64,000 nucleotides of DNA from Streptomyces sp. NBC_00775 (GCF_036347135.1 NZ_CP108938.1:8060001-8124000), one strand, 5' to 3'. Counted from the first letter of the stretch, positions 28,140-37,864 are shown. Translations and numbers: made by a program. Notes: a model not told the origin generated them from the letters alone.

Positions 28140-29576
28140 ATGCGCCGAGCAAAAATCGTCTGTACATTGGGCCCCGCCACCGACTCATACGACCAGATCA
28201 AAGCCCTGGTCGAAGCCGGAATGGACGTAGCCCGCTTCAACCTCAGCCACGGCACCTACGCCGAACACGAGGAGCGCTACCGGCACGTACGAAAGGCCTC
28301 CGACGAGACCGGCCGCAGCGTCGGCATCCTCGCCGACCTTCAAGGCCCGAAGATCCGACTCGGCCGCTTCAGCGAAGGCCCCGTACTCCTTGAACGCGGA
28401 GACACCTTCACCATCACCGTCGAAGAAGGCACCCAAGGCGACCGCCAAACCTGCGGCACCACCTACTCCGGCCTCAACACCGACGTCACCCCCGGCGAAC
28501 GCATCCTCGTCGACGACGGCAAAGTCACCCTCGAAGTCACCGCAGTCGACGGCCCCCGCGTCCACACCACCGTCGTCGAAGGCGGCATGGTCTCCGACCA
28601 CAAAGGCCTCAACCTCCCCGGCGTCGCCGTCTCCGTCCCCGCCCTCTCCGACAAGGACGAAGCAGACCTCCGCTGGGCCCTACGCTCCGGCTTCGACGTC
28701 ATCGCCCTCTCCTTCGTCCGCAGCGGCCGCGACATCGAAGACGTCCACCGCATCATGGACGAGGAAAACCGCCGCCTCCCGGTGATCGCCAAGGTGGAGA
28801 AGCCCCAAGCCGTCGACAACATCGACAACATCGTCGCCGCCTTCGACGGCATCATGGTCGCGCGAGGCGACCTGGGCGTGGAAATGCCACTGGAGCAGGT
28901 CCCCATCGTCCAAAAGCGCGCCATCAAACTGGCGAAACGCAACGCCAAGCCGGTCATCGTCGCCACCCAGATGCTCGACTCGATGATCGACAACTCCCGC
29001 CCGACACGCGCGGAGGCCTCGGACGTGGCGAACGCGGTGATCGACGGTACGGACGCCGTGATGCTCTCCGGCGAGACCAGCGTCGGCAAATACCCCGTCG
29101 AGACCGTCAAGACCATGGCCCGCATCGTCGAAGCCGCCGAGGAAGACATCCTCGCCAAGGGCCTCCCGCCCCTGACCGAACGCAACAAACCCCGCACCCA
29201 GGGCGGCGCCGTCGCCCGAGCGGCAGCGGAGATGGGCGACTTCCTGGGAGCCAAGTTCCTCGTCGCCTTCACCCAGTCCGGCGACACCGTCCGCCGCCTC
29301 TCGCGCTACCGCTCACCCATCCCCCTCCTCGCCTTCACCCCCACCCCCGCCACCCGCTCCCAGCTCAACCTCACCTGGGGCGTCGAAACCTTCCTCGGCC
29401 CCCACGTCGACTCCACCGACGCCATGGTCGACCAGGTCGACGAACTCCTCCTCAAATACGGCCGCTGCCAAAAAGGCGACATCGTCGTCATCACGGCCGG
29501 CTCCCCGCCCGGAGTCTCCGGCTCGACCAACCTCGTACGCGTCCACCACATCGGCGAGGACGACAGCCCCAAGTAG
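28140..29576 (+). CDS. pyk: Pyruvate kinase
   Basis: A 478-residue pyruvate kinase of normal bacterial length. MRRAKIVCTLGPATDS begins the barrel. The K+/Mg site is in ARFNLSHGTYAEH, the signature IAKVEKPQAVDNIDNI contains the catalytic Lys, and VARGDLGVEMP and TRAEASDVANAVIDGTDAVMLSGETSVGKYPVE are the metal and nucleotide loops. The B domain and the C-terminal allosteric domain are complete. It makes pyruvate and ATP from phosphoenolpyruvate in glycolysis. AAGG 8-11 bases before the ATG serves as a weak ribosome site. The gene ends at a hairpin shared with the convergent alkylsulfatase. Confidence 0.97.
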   Translation: MRRAKIVCTLGPATDSYDQIKALVEAGMDVARFNLSHGTYAEHEERYRHVRKASDETGRSVGILADLQGPKIRLGRFSEGPVLLERGDTFTITVEEGTQGDRQTCGTTYSGLNTDVTPGERILVDDGKVTLEVTAVDGPRVHTTVVEGGMVSDHKGLNLPGVAVSVPALSDKDEADLRWALRSGFDVIALSFVRSGRDIEDVHRIMDEENRRLPVIAKVEKPQAVDNIDNIVAAFDGIMVARGDLGVEMPLEQVPIVQKRAIKLAKRNAKPVIVATQMLDSMIDNSRPTRAEASDVANAVIDGTDAVMLSGETSVGKYPVETVKTMARIVEAAEEDILAKGLPPLTERNKPRTQGGAVARAAAEMGDFLGAKFLVAFTQSGDTVRRLSRYRSPIPLLAFTPTPATRSQLNLTWGVETFLGPHVDSTDAMVDQVDELLLKYGRCQKGDIVVITAGSPPGVSGSTNLVRVHHIGEDDSPK

Positions 29577-29594
29577 GACGTCATGGGACGCAAA

Positions 29595-29635
29595 GGACCC
29601 CTCTTTAAGCATCAAGCAAGCTTCAAGAGGGGCCC
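29595..29635. terminator. Hairpin between convergent pyk and alkylsulfatase genes
   Basis: GGACCCCTCTT pairs with AAGAGGGGCCC (10 of 11) at 29595-29605 and 29625-29635, within a 64-bp convergent gap. The position suits a bidirectional terminator. Confidence 0.65.
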
Positions 29636-29640
29636 ATTTC

Positions 29641-31560
29641 CTACGGAGTCACGATGTTGAAGTCGGCGGTAGGCGTCACGATCACCGAGAACAACTTGGT
29701 GAGCAGGCTGGTGTCACCGGACGTCTGAATGGACCCCAACCCCTTCCCGGCCAGCAGCTGAAGCAACTGCACCTTGTTCATGGTGAGCGTGAGCCCGGCG
29801 GAAGCACTCGCCTTCGCATCGACGGTGTGAGTCAACACCCCGTTCTTCAGACGCAGATGCCAGTACTTTCCCTGCCCTGGCTGCCCCGGCAGATACCAGT
29901 CGATCGCCAGATCCAGATCCCAGGCCTTCGGCCCATTCACCCGCACCGACATCGCGTCGATCAACTGGTCGACCGACAGCGCAGCCTTCACATCCGAACT
30001 GTCACTCGTCGTCGACGGCGGCTTCACACCCTCCCGCAACTCCATCGCACCCGTCAGATAGAAGTTCCGCCACACCGCGTTCTCAGCGGCATAGGCCAGC
30101 TTCTCGTAGACCTGCGCCAGCAGCTGCTTCGGCTTCTCGGCATCAGGCTCGGCGAACACACAGTGATTCAGCAACGTCGCGGCAAACCGCAGATCACCAT
30201 CACGGACGAACCCACGCGCCTTCGACACGGCCGACGACATCCCCCCGAGCGCCTTCACATACCGCTTGGCCTCGGCGACCGGCGGATGCTCCCACAAATG
30301 CGCCGGATTGGCATCGAACCATCCCATGTACCGCTGATAAATGCCCTTCACGTTATGACTCAGCGACCCGTAATAGCCGTGATTCGCCCATACGCCGGCC
30401 AGCGCGGGCGGCAGCACGAACTCCTCCGCGATCTCCCGCCCCGTCATCCCCGAATTCAGCATCCGCAGCGTCTGATCATGCATGTAGGCATACAGATCCC
30501 GCTGGTTCTCCAACAGCGCGACAATGTCGCCATTTCCCCAGGTCGGCCAGTGGTGCGACGCGAACGCGACATCCACCCGACCGTCGTACCGCCCAATGGA
30601 CTCCGTCAGATACGCCGCCCATTGCTTGGCATCCCGAACCTGCGCACCCCGCAGGGTGATGAGGTTGTGCATCGTGTGCGTCGCGTTCTCCGCCATGCAG
30701 ACCGCACGCAACTCGGGGAACAGGAAGTTCATCTCGGCCGGCGCCTCCGTCCCCGGCGTCATCTGGAACTCCATAACGACACCATCGACCGTCTCCCGCT
30801 GCCCAGTCGCGGAGATGTACGTCGTCGGTTCGAGTAGCCCGATGGTGCCGGTCGAGATGCTCTGCCCGAGACCGCACCCGATCTGCCCAGCAGGCCCCTT
30901 GTCGAGCTGAGCGCCGTACATGTAGATCGAGCGCCGGGTCATCGCCGTACCCGCGTACACGTTCTCGGAGACCGCGTGCTCCATGAACCCCTCGGGCGCG
31001 AGGATGGGCACGTCCCCGGCCCCGTCCGGCAGTACGCCACGGCAGCCACCGTAGTGATCGACGTGCGGGTGGGTGTAGATCAGCCCCGTGACCTTCCTGT
31101 CGGCCACGTGATCGCGGTACAGCTTCAGCGCGGCGGCGGCCGTCTCCGCGGAGATGAGCGGGTCGATGACGACGATCCCGGTGTCGCCTTCGACGATGGT
31201 CATGTTGGAGAGGTCCAGCCCACGGACCTGATAAATCCGGTCCGTGACCTTGTACAGCCCCTGCTTCCGCGTCAGCTGCGACTGCCGCCACAAGCTCGCG
31301 TTCGCGGACTTCGGCGCGTCGTTCTTCAGGAAGTCGTACGCATCGTTGTCCCACACCACAGTGCCGGCCGAATTCCTCACCACGCCCGGCTCCAGCGCGG
31401 CGATGAACCCCTTGTCAGCGGCGTCGAAATCAGCGGCATCCGTCGCAGTGCCACCGCCACTCGCACCCAGTGCGGCAGCGGACTGCGGATTGAGCGCAAC
31501 AGCCGCCGCAGCCGCACCGGCAGCCGCGACGACGAAACCTCGTCGGTTCATGGGAGTCAT
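29641..31560 (-). CDS. Secreted alkylsulfatase (SdsA-type metallo-beta-lactamase fold)
   Basis: A 639-residue exported hydrolase. The start is ATG 31560 or the ATG nine bases later; both leave the Tat signal MNRRGFVVAAAGAAAAAVALN intact. The metallo-beta-lactamase domain has THPHVDHYGG (HxHxDH, binuclear zinc) with AENATHTMHNL and the later HH of ASHHWPTWG, as in SdsA1 and related alkylsulfatases. The middle dimerisation domain and C-terminal SCP2-like domain (LTLTMNKVQLLQLLAGKG) complete the architecture. It should hydrolyse linear alkyl sulfates such as SDS to alcohol and sulfate outside the cell. It is a single-gene transcript. Confidence 0.9.
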   Translation of the reverse strand: MTPMNRRGFVVAAAGAAAAAVALNPQSAAALGASGGGTATDAADFDAADKGFIAALEPGVVRNSAGTVVWDNDAYDFLKNDAPKSANASLWRQSQLTRKQGLYKVTDRIYQVRGLDLSNMTIVEGDTGIVVIDPLISAETAAAALKLYRDHVADRKVTGLIYTHPHVDHYGGCRGVLPDGAGDVPILAPEGFMEHAVSENVYAGTAMTRRSIYMYGAQLDKGPAGQIGCGLGQSISTGTIGLLEPTTYISATGQRETVDGVVMEFQMTPGTEAPAEMNFLFPELRAVCMAENATHTMHNLITLRGAQVRDAKQWAAYLTESIGRYDGRVDVAFASHHWPTWGNGDIVALLENQRDLYAYMHDQTLRMLNSGMTGREIAEEFVLPPALAGVWANHGYYGSLSHNVKGIYQRYMGWFDANPAHLWEHPPVAEAKRYVKALGGMSSAVSKARGFVRDGDLRFAATLLNHCVFAEPDAEKPKQLLAQVYEKLAYAAENAVWRNFYLTGAMELREGVKPPSTTSDSSDVKAALSVDQLIDAMSVRVNGPKAWDLDLAIDWYLPGQPGQGKYWHLRLKNGVLTHTVDAKASASAGLTLTMNKVQLLQLLAGKGLGSIQTSGDTSLLTKLFSVIVTPTADFNIVTP

Positions 31561-31667
31561 GCGGCCGAAGATCGCCCCGCCTCTTGCTGCGGGTCAACAC
31601 TTCCTTCGGGATTTGGGGCAGCTCCCAGTCGGGGGCGGGGCAGGCAGTGACGGGTCATATTGCGGGG

Positions 31668-32447
31668 TCAGTACTTGGGGCCTACGTGGGTGTCCATGAG
31701 GGCGACGCAGGCGCGGCGGGCGACGGAGATGTTGTACGGGTTTCCGTTGCGGGTGCAGTGGGTCCACTGGATGCCGAGCTTGTCGAGGGTGTCGGTGTAG
31801 AGCTGGCGGATGTCGTCGGAGACGTTGGTGAAGAAGTACCGGGGGTACTCGTAGCGCTTGCGCTCACCGCCGACGAGACGCGTCGTCCAGTTGGTGATGC
31901 GGCATCCGTCGGAGTGGATGAGGCCCCGGATGAACTCCCAGGGGTGAGCGTCGACGATTTCCTGCTGCCAGGGTTCGAGGACGATGGGGCGCTCGTGCTT
32001 TTTGCCGGGCGCGTGCTGGGGGAACATGCAAGTCCAGTGCTTGCTATAGGACTTCACCTCGGTGCAGCCCTGCTTGTAGCGTGGTTTGACGCTTGGCAGC
32101 GGCATCACCTTGCGCATCGCTTCTTCGGCGGCTGCGACTAAGCCGGTTTGTGTCGCGTTGCAGAAGATGGACAAGTGGTGCTGCTTGCGCTTCGAGATGA
32201 TGTGGCCGTCGCCGAGGTAGAGCCCCAGCAGGTAGGCGTACGCGACTCGGTCGAAGTCGCGGGCTGTGCAGTGTGGACAGTCCGACGGCTGCTCGTAGGC
32301 TTCGCCGCGCGCTCTGCGGTCTTCGCTGCGCCACCAGCCGATGGTCCCGCGCGGGATGTTGAGACGTTCCGCGACGACGCGATTGGGTACGCCCTGGCGC
32401 ATGAGTGCGACTGCCTGAGCCCGAATCGAAGGGCCGTGCTGTTCCAT
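31668..32447 (-). CDS. HTH plus LAGLIDADG-type endonuclease-like protein
   Basis: A 259-residue protein with an N-terminal helix-turn-helix (AVALMRQGVPNRVVAERLNIPRG, residues 13-35), a CPHC half-zinc site near residue 57, and two LAGLIDADG-like helices, YLLGLYLGDGHI (72-83) and FIRGLIHSDGCRI further on, each with the catalytic Asp. This is the layout of a single-chain homing endonuclease, although a DNA-binding role without cleavage is possible. Residue 103 is encoded by TTA (32141-32139), so translation should need the bldA tRNA. GC content is visibly below the neighbours, consistent with transfer. It lies just downstream of the tRNA gene and its terminator, and has no intron or intein context. 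The ATG at 32447 is preferred. Confidence 0.75.
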   Translation of the reverse strand: MEQHGPSIRAQAVALMRQGVPNRVVAERLNIPRGTIGWWRSEDRRARGEAYEQPSDCPHCTARDFDRVAYAYLLGLYLGDGHIISKRKQHHLSIFCNATQTGLVAAAEEAMRKVMPLPSVKPRYKQGCTEVKSYSKHWTCMFPQHAPGKKHERPIVLEPWQQEIVDAHPWEFIRGLIHSDGCRITNWTTRLVGGERKRYEYPRYFFTNVSDDIRQLYTDTLDKLGIQWTHCTRNGNPYNISVARRACVALMDTHVGPKY

Positions 32448-32488
32448 GTGGACACTTTGAGTTACCGACCGTGACGCCACGCAGCAAA

Positions 32489-32522
32489 AAGCGGATGTTC
32501 ACGAGAACGTGGACATCCGCTT
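32489..32522 (-). terminator. Intrinsic terminator downstream of the tRNA gene
   Basis: Reading leftward, AAGCGGATGTCCACG and CGTGAACATCCGCTT form a 15-bp stem with one G-U pair around a four-base loop, then continue into a T-run (CTTTTTG). It follows the tRNA 3' end by about 30 bp and separates it from the endonuclease-like gene. Confidence 0.8.
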
Positions 32523-32552
32523 CCTGAGGTGACCTTCGAATCTAAGGAAAAG

Positions 32553-32625
32553 TGCCCCGAGTCGGATTCGAACCGACGCTGTCGGTGGTTTGAGCACCGT
32601 GTCTCTACCGCTGGACTACCGGGGC
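32553..32625 (-). tRNA. tRNA with leucine CAA anticodon and class I body
   Basis: Seventy-three bases fold into a complete cloverleaf: acceptor stem GCCCCGG with its complement (one G-U), D stem with GG in the loop, a perfect anticodon stem CGGTG/CACCG with loop CTCAAAC, five variable bases ACAGC, and a perfect T stem GTCGG/CCGAC with TTCGAAT. The anticodon is CAA, which reads UUG (Leu), and the discriminator is A. Normal bacterial tRNA-Leu has a long variable arm; this one does not. No CCA is encoded, as is usual in Streptomyces. It may be a genuine short tRNA-Leu, a tRNA charged with another residue, or a decaying gene. Confidence 0.85.
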
Positions 32626-32726
32626 TTCCTCTAAAAGCAAGGCTGGTGGTCACCCGCCGTGCCCTTACCTTACCGCAGCTAGGTAGGCTCTTGTCAGCAG
32701 TACCCCGCCCTGAACGAGGAGCCCCC

Positions 32727-33383
32727 GTGACCGCCCCCGAGTCGCCCCAGCCCGTAGACGCGCCCGACGACGACAAGTCGCACGTGCCTCCGCTGACGAC
32801 CCGTGTCGTCATCGCAGAGGACGAGGCGCTGATTCGTCTCGACCTCAAGGAGATGCTGGAGGAAGAGGGCTACACCGTCGTAGGCGAGGCGGGTGACGGT
32901 GAGCAGGCCGTCGAGCTGGCCCGGGAGCACAGGCCGGACCTGGTGATCCTCGACGTGAAGATGCCGAAGCTGGATGGCATCTCGGCGGCCGAGAAGATTG
33001 CCGAAGAGTCGATCGCGCCGGTCCTGATGCTCACCGCGTTCTCGCAGCGTGACCTCGTGGAGCGTGCGCGCGATGCCGGTGCGATGGCGTATCTGGTGAA
33101 GCCGTTCAGCAAGAGTGACGTGGTGCCCGCCATTGAGATGGCGGTGTCGCGGTTCACGGAGTTGAAGGCGCTGGAGAAGGAGATCGAGGATCTCACGCAG
33201 CGGCTGGAGACGCGGAAGCTGGTGGACCGTGCGAAGTCGGTGCTGCAGACCCAGTACGGGCTGACGGAGCCTGCTGCGTTCCGGTGGATTCAGAAGACCT
33301 CGATGGACCGTCGTATGTCCATGCAGCAGGTTGCCGAGGCGGTCATTCTGGACGCCGAGGAGAAGAAGTCGGCCAAGGGCTAG
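32727..33383 (+). CDS. pdtaR: ANTAR-domain response regulator PdtaR
   Basis: A 218-residue response regulator starting at GTG 32727 behind GAGGAG. The receiver has Glu31-Asp32, phosphoacceptor Asp76 in LVILDVKMPK, and a conserved Lys in YLVKPFSKS. A coiled-coil linker (ELKALEKEIEDLTQRLETRKLVDRAK) leads into the RNA-binding ANTAR domain ending FRWIQKTSMDRRMSMQQVAEAVI. The family binds tandem hairpins in nascent mRNA and prevents termination; PdtaR pairs with the kinase PdtaS, which is not in this window. An N-terminal 25-residue acidic extension is present. It stands between the tRNA and the convergent liv operon. Confidence 0.93.
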   Translation: MTAPESPQPVDAPDDDKSHVPPLTTRVVIAEDEALIRLDLKEMLEEEGYTVVGEAGDGEQAVELAREHRPDLVILDVKMPKLDGISAAEKIAEESIAPVLMLTAFSQRDLVERARDAGAMAYLVKPFSKSDVVPAIEMAVSRFTELKALEKEIEDLTQRLETRKLVDRAKSVLQTQYGLTEPAAFRWIQKTSMDRRMSMQQVAEAVILDAEEKKSAKG

Positions 33384-33392
33384 CCCTGGTCC

Positions 33393-33430
33393 GTCTGCGT
33401 CTGCGTCTGCGTCTGCGTCCGCGTCCGCGT
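33393..33430. repeat. Hexamer tandem repeat GTCTGC/GTCCGC
   Basis: Four copies of GTCTGC followed by two of GTCCGC lie directly after the pdtaR stop. This low-complexity tract is intergenic and precedes the terminator. Confidence 0.8.
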
Positions 33431-33437
33431 ACAGCGA

Positions 33438-33474
33438 AAGAGGCCCGCGCCCCCACGAGGGGCGCGGGCCTCTT
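33438..33474. terminator. Bidirectional terminator between pdtaR and livF
   Basis: A 16-bp perfect stem, AAGAGGCCCGCGCCCC with its complement, encloses the loop CACGA. It separates the convergent pdtaR and liv transcripts; a short A run on one side and T run on the other fit two-way function. Confidence 0.85.
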
Positions 33475-33503
33475 CGTACACCTGGAATGGACCTGGAGTG
33501 GAC

Positions 33504-34216
33504 TCAGTCCTCGCCGAGGTATGCCTTGCGTACGGATTCGTCGTGCAGGAGGTCCTGTCCGGTGCCGGAGAGGACGATGTTGCCGACCTCCATGACGTGT
33601 CCTTGGTCGGCGAGGGAGAGCGCGGCTTGGGCGTTCTGCTCGACGAGGAGGATGGTCGTGCCGGAGGCTTTGAGTTCGGCGATGGTGGCCAGGATCTTCT
33701 GCATCATGATCGGCGAGAGGCCCATGGAGGGTTCGTCGAGCATGAGCAGTTTGGGCTGGGACATCAACGCCCGGCCCATCGCCAGCATCTGCTGCTCGCC
33801 GCCGGAGAGCGTGCCCGCTGCTTGCTTGCGTCGCTCTCCCAGGATGGGGAAGAGGTCGTACGCGCGCTGGATGTCCTTCTCGATGCCTGCCTTGTCGCTG
33901 CGCAGGAATGCTCCGAGTTGGAGGTTTTCGGCGATCGTGAGCCGGGGGAAGATGTGGCGTCCCTCGGGGGAGTGGGCGAGGCCGAGGGCGACGATCTTGT
34001 GGGCGGGGACGTTGGCGAGGGGTTGGCCGTCGAAGAGGATGCGGCCGCCGCTGGGCTTGAGGAGCCCGGAGAGGGTGCGCAGGGTGGTGGTTTTGCCGGC
34101 GCCGTTGGTTCCGATGAGGGTGACGATCTGGCCGGCTTCGACGGTGAAGGAGATGCCCTTGACGGCTTCGATCTTGCCGTAGGCGACCTTGAGGTCTTCG
34201 ACCTCGAGCAGTGCGG

Positions 34217-34220
<4 letters not shown>
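33504..34220 (-). CDS. livF: Branched-chain amino acid ABC transporter ATPase LivF
   Basis: A 238-residue ABC ATPase. The Walker A is GTNGAGKTT, the signature is LSGGEQQML, Walker B is KLLMLDEPSMGLSP and the H-loop is in ILLVEQN. The short length and the MGLSP motif are typical for LivF. It forms the nucleotide-binding pair with LivG to energise import of leucine, isoleucine, valine or related amino acids and amides. GTG 34220 overlaps the livG stop as GTGA. It is the last gene of livKHMGF. Confidence 0.95.
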
Positions 34221-35107
<887 letters not shown>

Positions 35108-35112
35108 GTGGG

Positions 35113-36879
35113 TCACGCCCCTGCCTTGGTGACGCCGACGGTGGAGTCGGGCAGGCCTTGTTCGGGGATGTCGATCTGGTCTGCTTCGTGGAATTCGAGT
35201 TGGCGGCGGCGGTTGGCGATGATGCCTTCAGGGCGGAAGCGCATGAGGATGACGAGCGCGATGCCGAAGGCGAAGAGCTGGTACTCCTTGAGGAAGCTGA
35301 GCTTCTCGGGGAGGAGGTAGAGCAGGGTGGCGCCGAGGATGGGGCCGTTGACCGTGCCCATGCCGCCGAGGACGACTGCGGCGAGCAGGAACGCGGAGTT
35401 GGGCGGTACGGAGCCGGCGAACTGGTACGGGGCCGGGTTGACGCTGTAGCCGACGTGGGCTGAGACCGTACCGGCGAGGCCTGCGAGCGAGGCGCCGAGG
35501 GCGAAGGCGATGAGTTTGACGCGGAAGCCGTTGATGCCCATGGCTGTGGCGGCGGTCTCGTCTTCGCGGATGGCGATCCAGGAGCGGCCGATGCGGGAGT
35601 CGGCGGCGCGGTTGAAGACGATGACGACGATCGCGGTGATGAGCAGCATCAGCAGGAAGTAGTTCGCGAAGCGGCCGAGGGTGACTCCGGCGACGTCGTG
35701 GCTGCTTCCGAAGTTGAACCCGAAGATCTTGAGGTCCGGGATCATGGAGATGCCGTTGGGGCCGTTGGTGAGGTTCGGTCCGCTGGAGCCGTCCATGTTG
35801 TTGACGGAGATGCGGAAGATTTCTCCGAAGCCCAGGGTGACGATGGCGAGGTAGTCGCCGCGCAGTCGCAGGGTGGGGGCGCCGATGAGGACGCCGAAGA
35901 CGAGCGATGCGGCCATGCCGGTGAGCATGGCGGCCCAGAAGGGGAACTGGACGCCGGAGAAGCGGGAGAACTCGGAGCCGGAGACGAGGGCTGCGGCGTA
36001 GGCGCCGACGCCGAGGAAGGCGACGTATCCGAGGTCGAGGAGTCCGGTGAGGCCGACGACGATGTTGAGGCCGAGGGCGACGGTTCCGACGACGAGGATG
36101 TTGACGCCGAGGTTGGCGTTGTGCTCGTTGTTCGCGACCCAGGGGAAGATCGCCGCGGCGAGGAATGCCATGGTGGTGGCGAATCCCTTGTGGCGGGCGT
36201 TGAGTGCGGCGAAGCGGTCGAAGAGTCCGGCGGTGAGGAGTGCCCAGGTGCCGAAGATGACCAGGAGCAGGTAGCCGAGGAACGTTTCGCTTGCGTCGGG
36301 GTCGACGCCGATGCCGTAGTTGAAGACGATCAGGGCCACGGCGGTGGCGGCGGTGATGACGAGGCGTTCGCCCCAGGCGGGGAGCTTGGCTGCCGGGGGG
36401 ATGTTGTCCGGCTTGCTGATGTAGTCCTTGAAGGTGTCGCCGGGCTTGGGGAGTGCCAGGGTGCCGAGGAGGGCGATCAGGGAGCCGATGGCGGCGATGT
36501 AGGCGCCGGGGTCGAGGGCGACGAGGCCCTTGAGGTCGACGGCGATGGCGATCGCGCTGAACCAGCTGACGGTGAACGCGGAGGCGGCGGCGAGGACGAC
36601 GGGCTGGGTGGCGCCTGCCGGGTTGAGCCAGCGCAGGCCGCGGATGTTCCAGAGGGTGAGCGCGAAGAGGAGGGCGAGGGCGCCTGCGATGAGGTCGAGG
36701 ACCTGGAGTCCGGCCGGGGAGCCGTAGTAGGTGAGGTCCCCGGGGAAGTCGGACGTGTAGGTCCAGGACATGAAGGTGCTGGCGATGGTGGCGATGGCGC
36801 CGAAGGCGATGAGGGCGCGGGCGGCGGTCTGGGGGAGTGCGATCAGGCCGCGCTCGGCCGTGTTCTCGATGGTTGCCAT
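35113..36879 (-). CDS. livM: Branched-chain amino acid ABC permease LivM
   Basis: A 588-residue permease, long for LivM because of an N-terminal membrane extension with several helices before the canonical core. The core begins around the long hydrophobic run LGLNIVVGLTGLLDLGYVAFLGVGAYAA, has the cytoplasmic coupling segment SRIGRSWIAIREDETAATAMGIN (EAA-like), and ends with LPEKLSFLKEYQLFAFG. It forms the channel with LivH. ATG 36879 is chosen for the AGGG 10 bases before it; the GTG at 36888 overlapping livH is an alternative. A C-terminal hydrophilic tail follows RFRPEG. Confidence 0.92.
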   Translation of the reverse strand: MATIENTAERGLIALPQTAARALIAFGAIATIASTFMSWTYTSDFPGDLTYYGSPAGLQVLDLIAGALALLFALTLWNIRGLRWLNPAGATQPVVLAAASAFTVSWFSAIAIAVDLKGLVALDPGAYIAAIGSLIALLGTLALPKPGDTFKDYISKPDNIPPAAKLPAWGERLVITAATAVALIVFNYGIGVDPDASETFLGYLLLVIFGTWALLTAGLFDRFAALNARHKGFATTMAFLAAAIFPWVANNEHNANLGVNILVVGTVALGLNIVVGLTGLLDLGYVAFLGVGAYAAALVSGSEFSRFSGVQFPFWAAMLTGMAASLVFGVLIGAPTLRLRGDYLAIVTLGFGEIFRISVNNMDGSSGPNLTNGPNGISMIPDLKIFGFNFGSSHDVAGVTLGRFANYFLLMLLITAIVVIVFNRAADSRIGRSWIAIREDETAATAMGINGFRVKLIAFALGASLAGLAGTVSAHVGYSVNPAPYQFAGSVPPNSAFLLAAVVLGGMGTVNGPILGATLLYLLPEKLSFLKEYQLFAFGIALVILMRFRPEGIIANRRRQLEFHEADQIDIPEQGLPDSTVGVTKAGA

Positions 36880-36884
36880 GGTGC

Positions 36885-37817
36885 TCACGCCCTGTCCGCG
36901 ACGCGTTCGCCGACTAGGCCTTGTGGCCTGAACAGCAGTACGAGGATGAGGAGTACGAAGGCCCATACGGAGGCCCAGCCGCCGCCGCCGAGCTGCTGCA
37001 TGCCGGGGATGCCGTCGATGTAGCTGGTGGCCATGGTTTCGGCGAGGCCGAGGACGAGGCCGCCGATCATGGCGCCGTAGATGTTGCCGATGCCGCCGAG
37101 GACGGCCGCGGTGAAGGCCTTGAGGCCCATCTGGAAGCCCATGTCGTACTTGACCGAGCCGTAGCGCAGGCCGTAGGCGACGGCTGCGACGGCGGCGAAG
37201 AAGCCGCCGATGGCGAAGGCGATGACGATGATGCGGTTGGTGTCGATGCCCATGAGTTGTGCGGTGTCAGGGTCCTGCGCGGTGGCCTGCATGGCGCGGC
37301 CGGTGCGGGAGAGGCTGACGAAGAGGGCGAGGGCTGCCATGCAGATGGGCGCGGCGATGATGACGAAGAGGGAGCCGCTGCTGATGCTGATGGAGCCGAG
37401 GTGCCAGGGGCCGCCGTCGATCTGGGGGAAGTTGATGTCGGTCTTGGCGTCCGGGTACCAGTTGAAGACGGCCTGCTGGAGTGCGAGGGAGAGGCCGATG
37501 GCGGTGATGAGGGGGGCGAGGCGTGGTGCTCCGCGCAGTGGTCGGTAGGCGAAGCGTTCGGCCCCGACGGCGATGAGGACGGAGACGAGTCCGCCGCCTA
37601 TGAGCATCGCCGGGAGGGCTATCCACATGGATGTGCCGTTTGGCAGAACGTAAAGGTAGACCGTGAGTGCGCCGAAGCCGCCGGTCATGAAGATCTCGCC
37701 GTGGGCGAAGTTGATGAGCTGGACGATGCCGTACACCATCGTGTAGCCGATGGCGATCAGCCCGTACATCGAGCCGAGGAACAGCCCGTTGGCCAGCTGC
37801 TGCGGCAGGGTGTTCAC
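36885..37817 (-). CDS. livH: Branched-chain amino acid ABC permease LivH
   Basis: A 310-residue inner-membrane permease with about eight hydrophobic segments. MYGLIAIGYTMVYGIVQLINFAHGEIFM near the N terminus and SRTGRAMQATAQDPDTAQLMGI (coupling helix) are diagnostic, and GGIGNIYGAMIGGLVLGLAE is near the C terminus. The start is GTG 37817 behind GGAGG. It pairs with LivM. It follows livK after a 112-bp gap holding an inverted repeat. Confidence 0.94.
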   Translation of the reverse strand: MNTLPQQLANGLFLGSMYGLIAIGYTMVYGIVQLINFAHGEIFMTGGFGALTVYLYVLPNGTSMWIALPAMLIGGGLVSVLIAVGAERFAYRPLRGAPRLAPLITAIGLSLALQQAVFNWYPDAKTDINFPQIDGGPWHLGSISISSGSLFVIIAAPICMAALALFVSLSRTGRAMQATAQDPDTAQLMGIDTNRIIVIAFAIGGFFAAVAAVAYGLRYGSVKYDMGFQMGLKAFTAAVLGGIGNIYGAMIGGLVLGLAETMATSYIDGIPGMQQLGGGGWASVWAFVLLILVLLFRPQGLVGERVADRA

Positions 37818-37864
37818 CGCATGGCCTCCATGTGGTGGGGAGTGTTGAGCAGGGCGTATGAAAC

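Noticed and set aside
31668..32447. Prophage or integrative element at the tRNA gene
   Set aside because: No integrase, no duplicated tRNA 3' end (att site) and only one foreign-looking gene.
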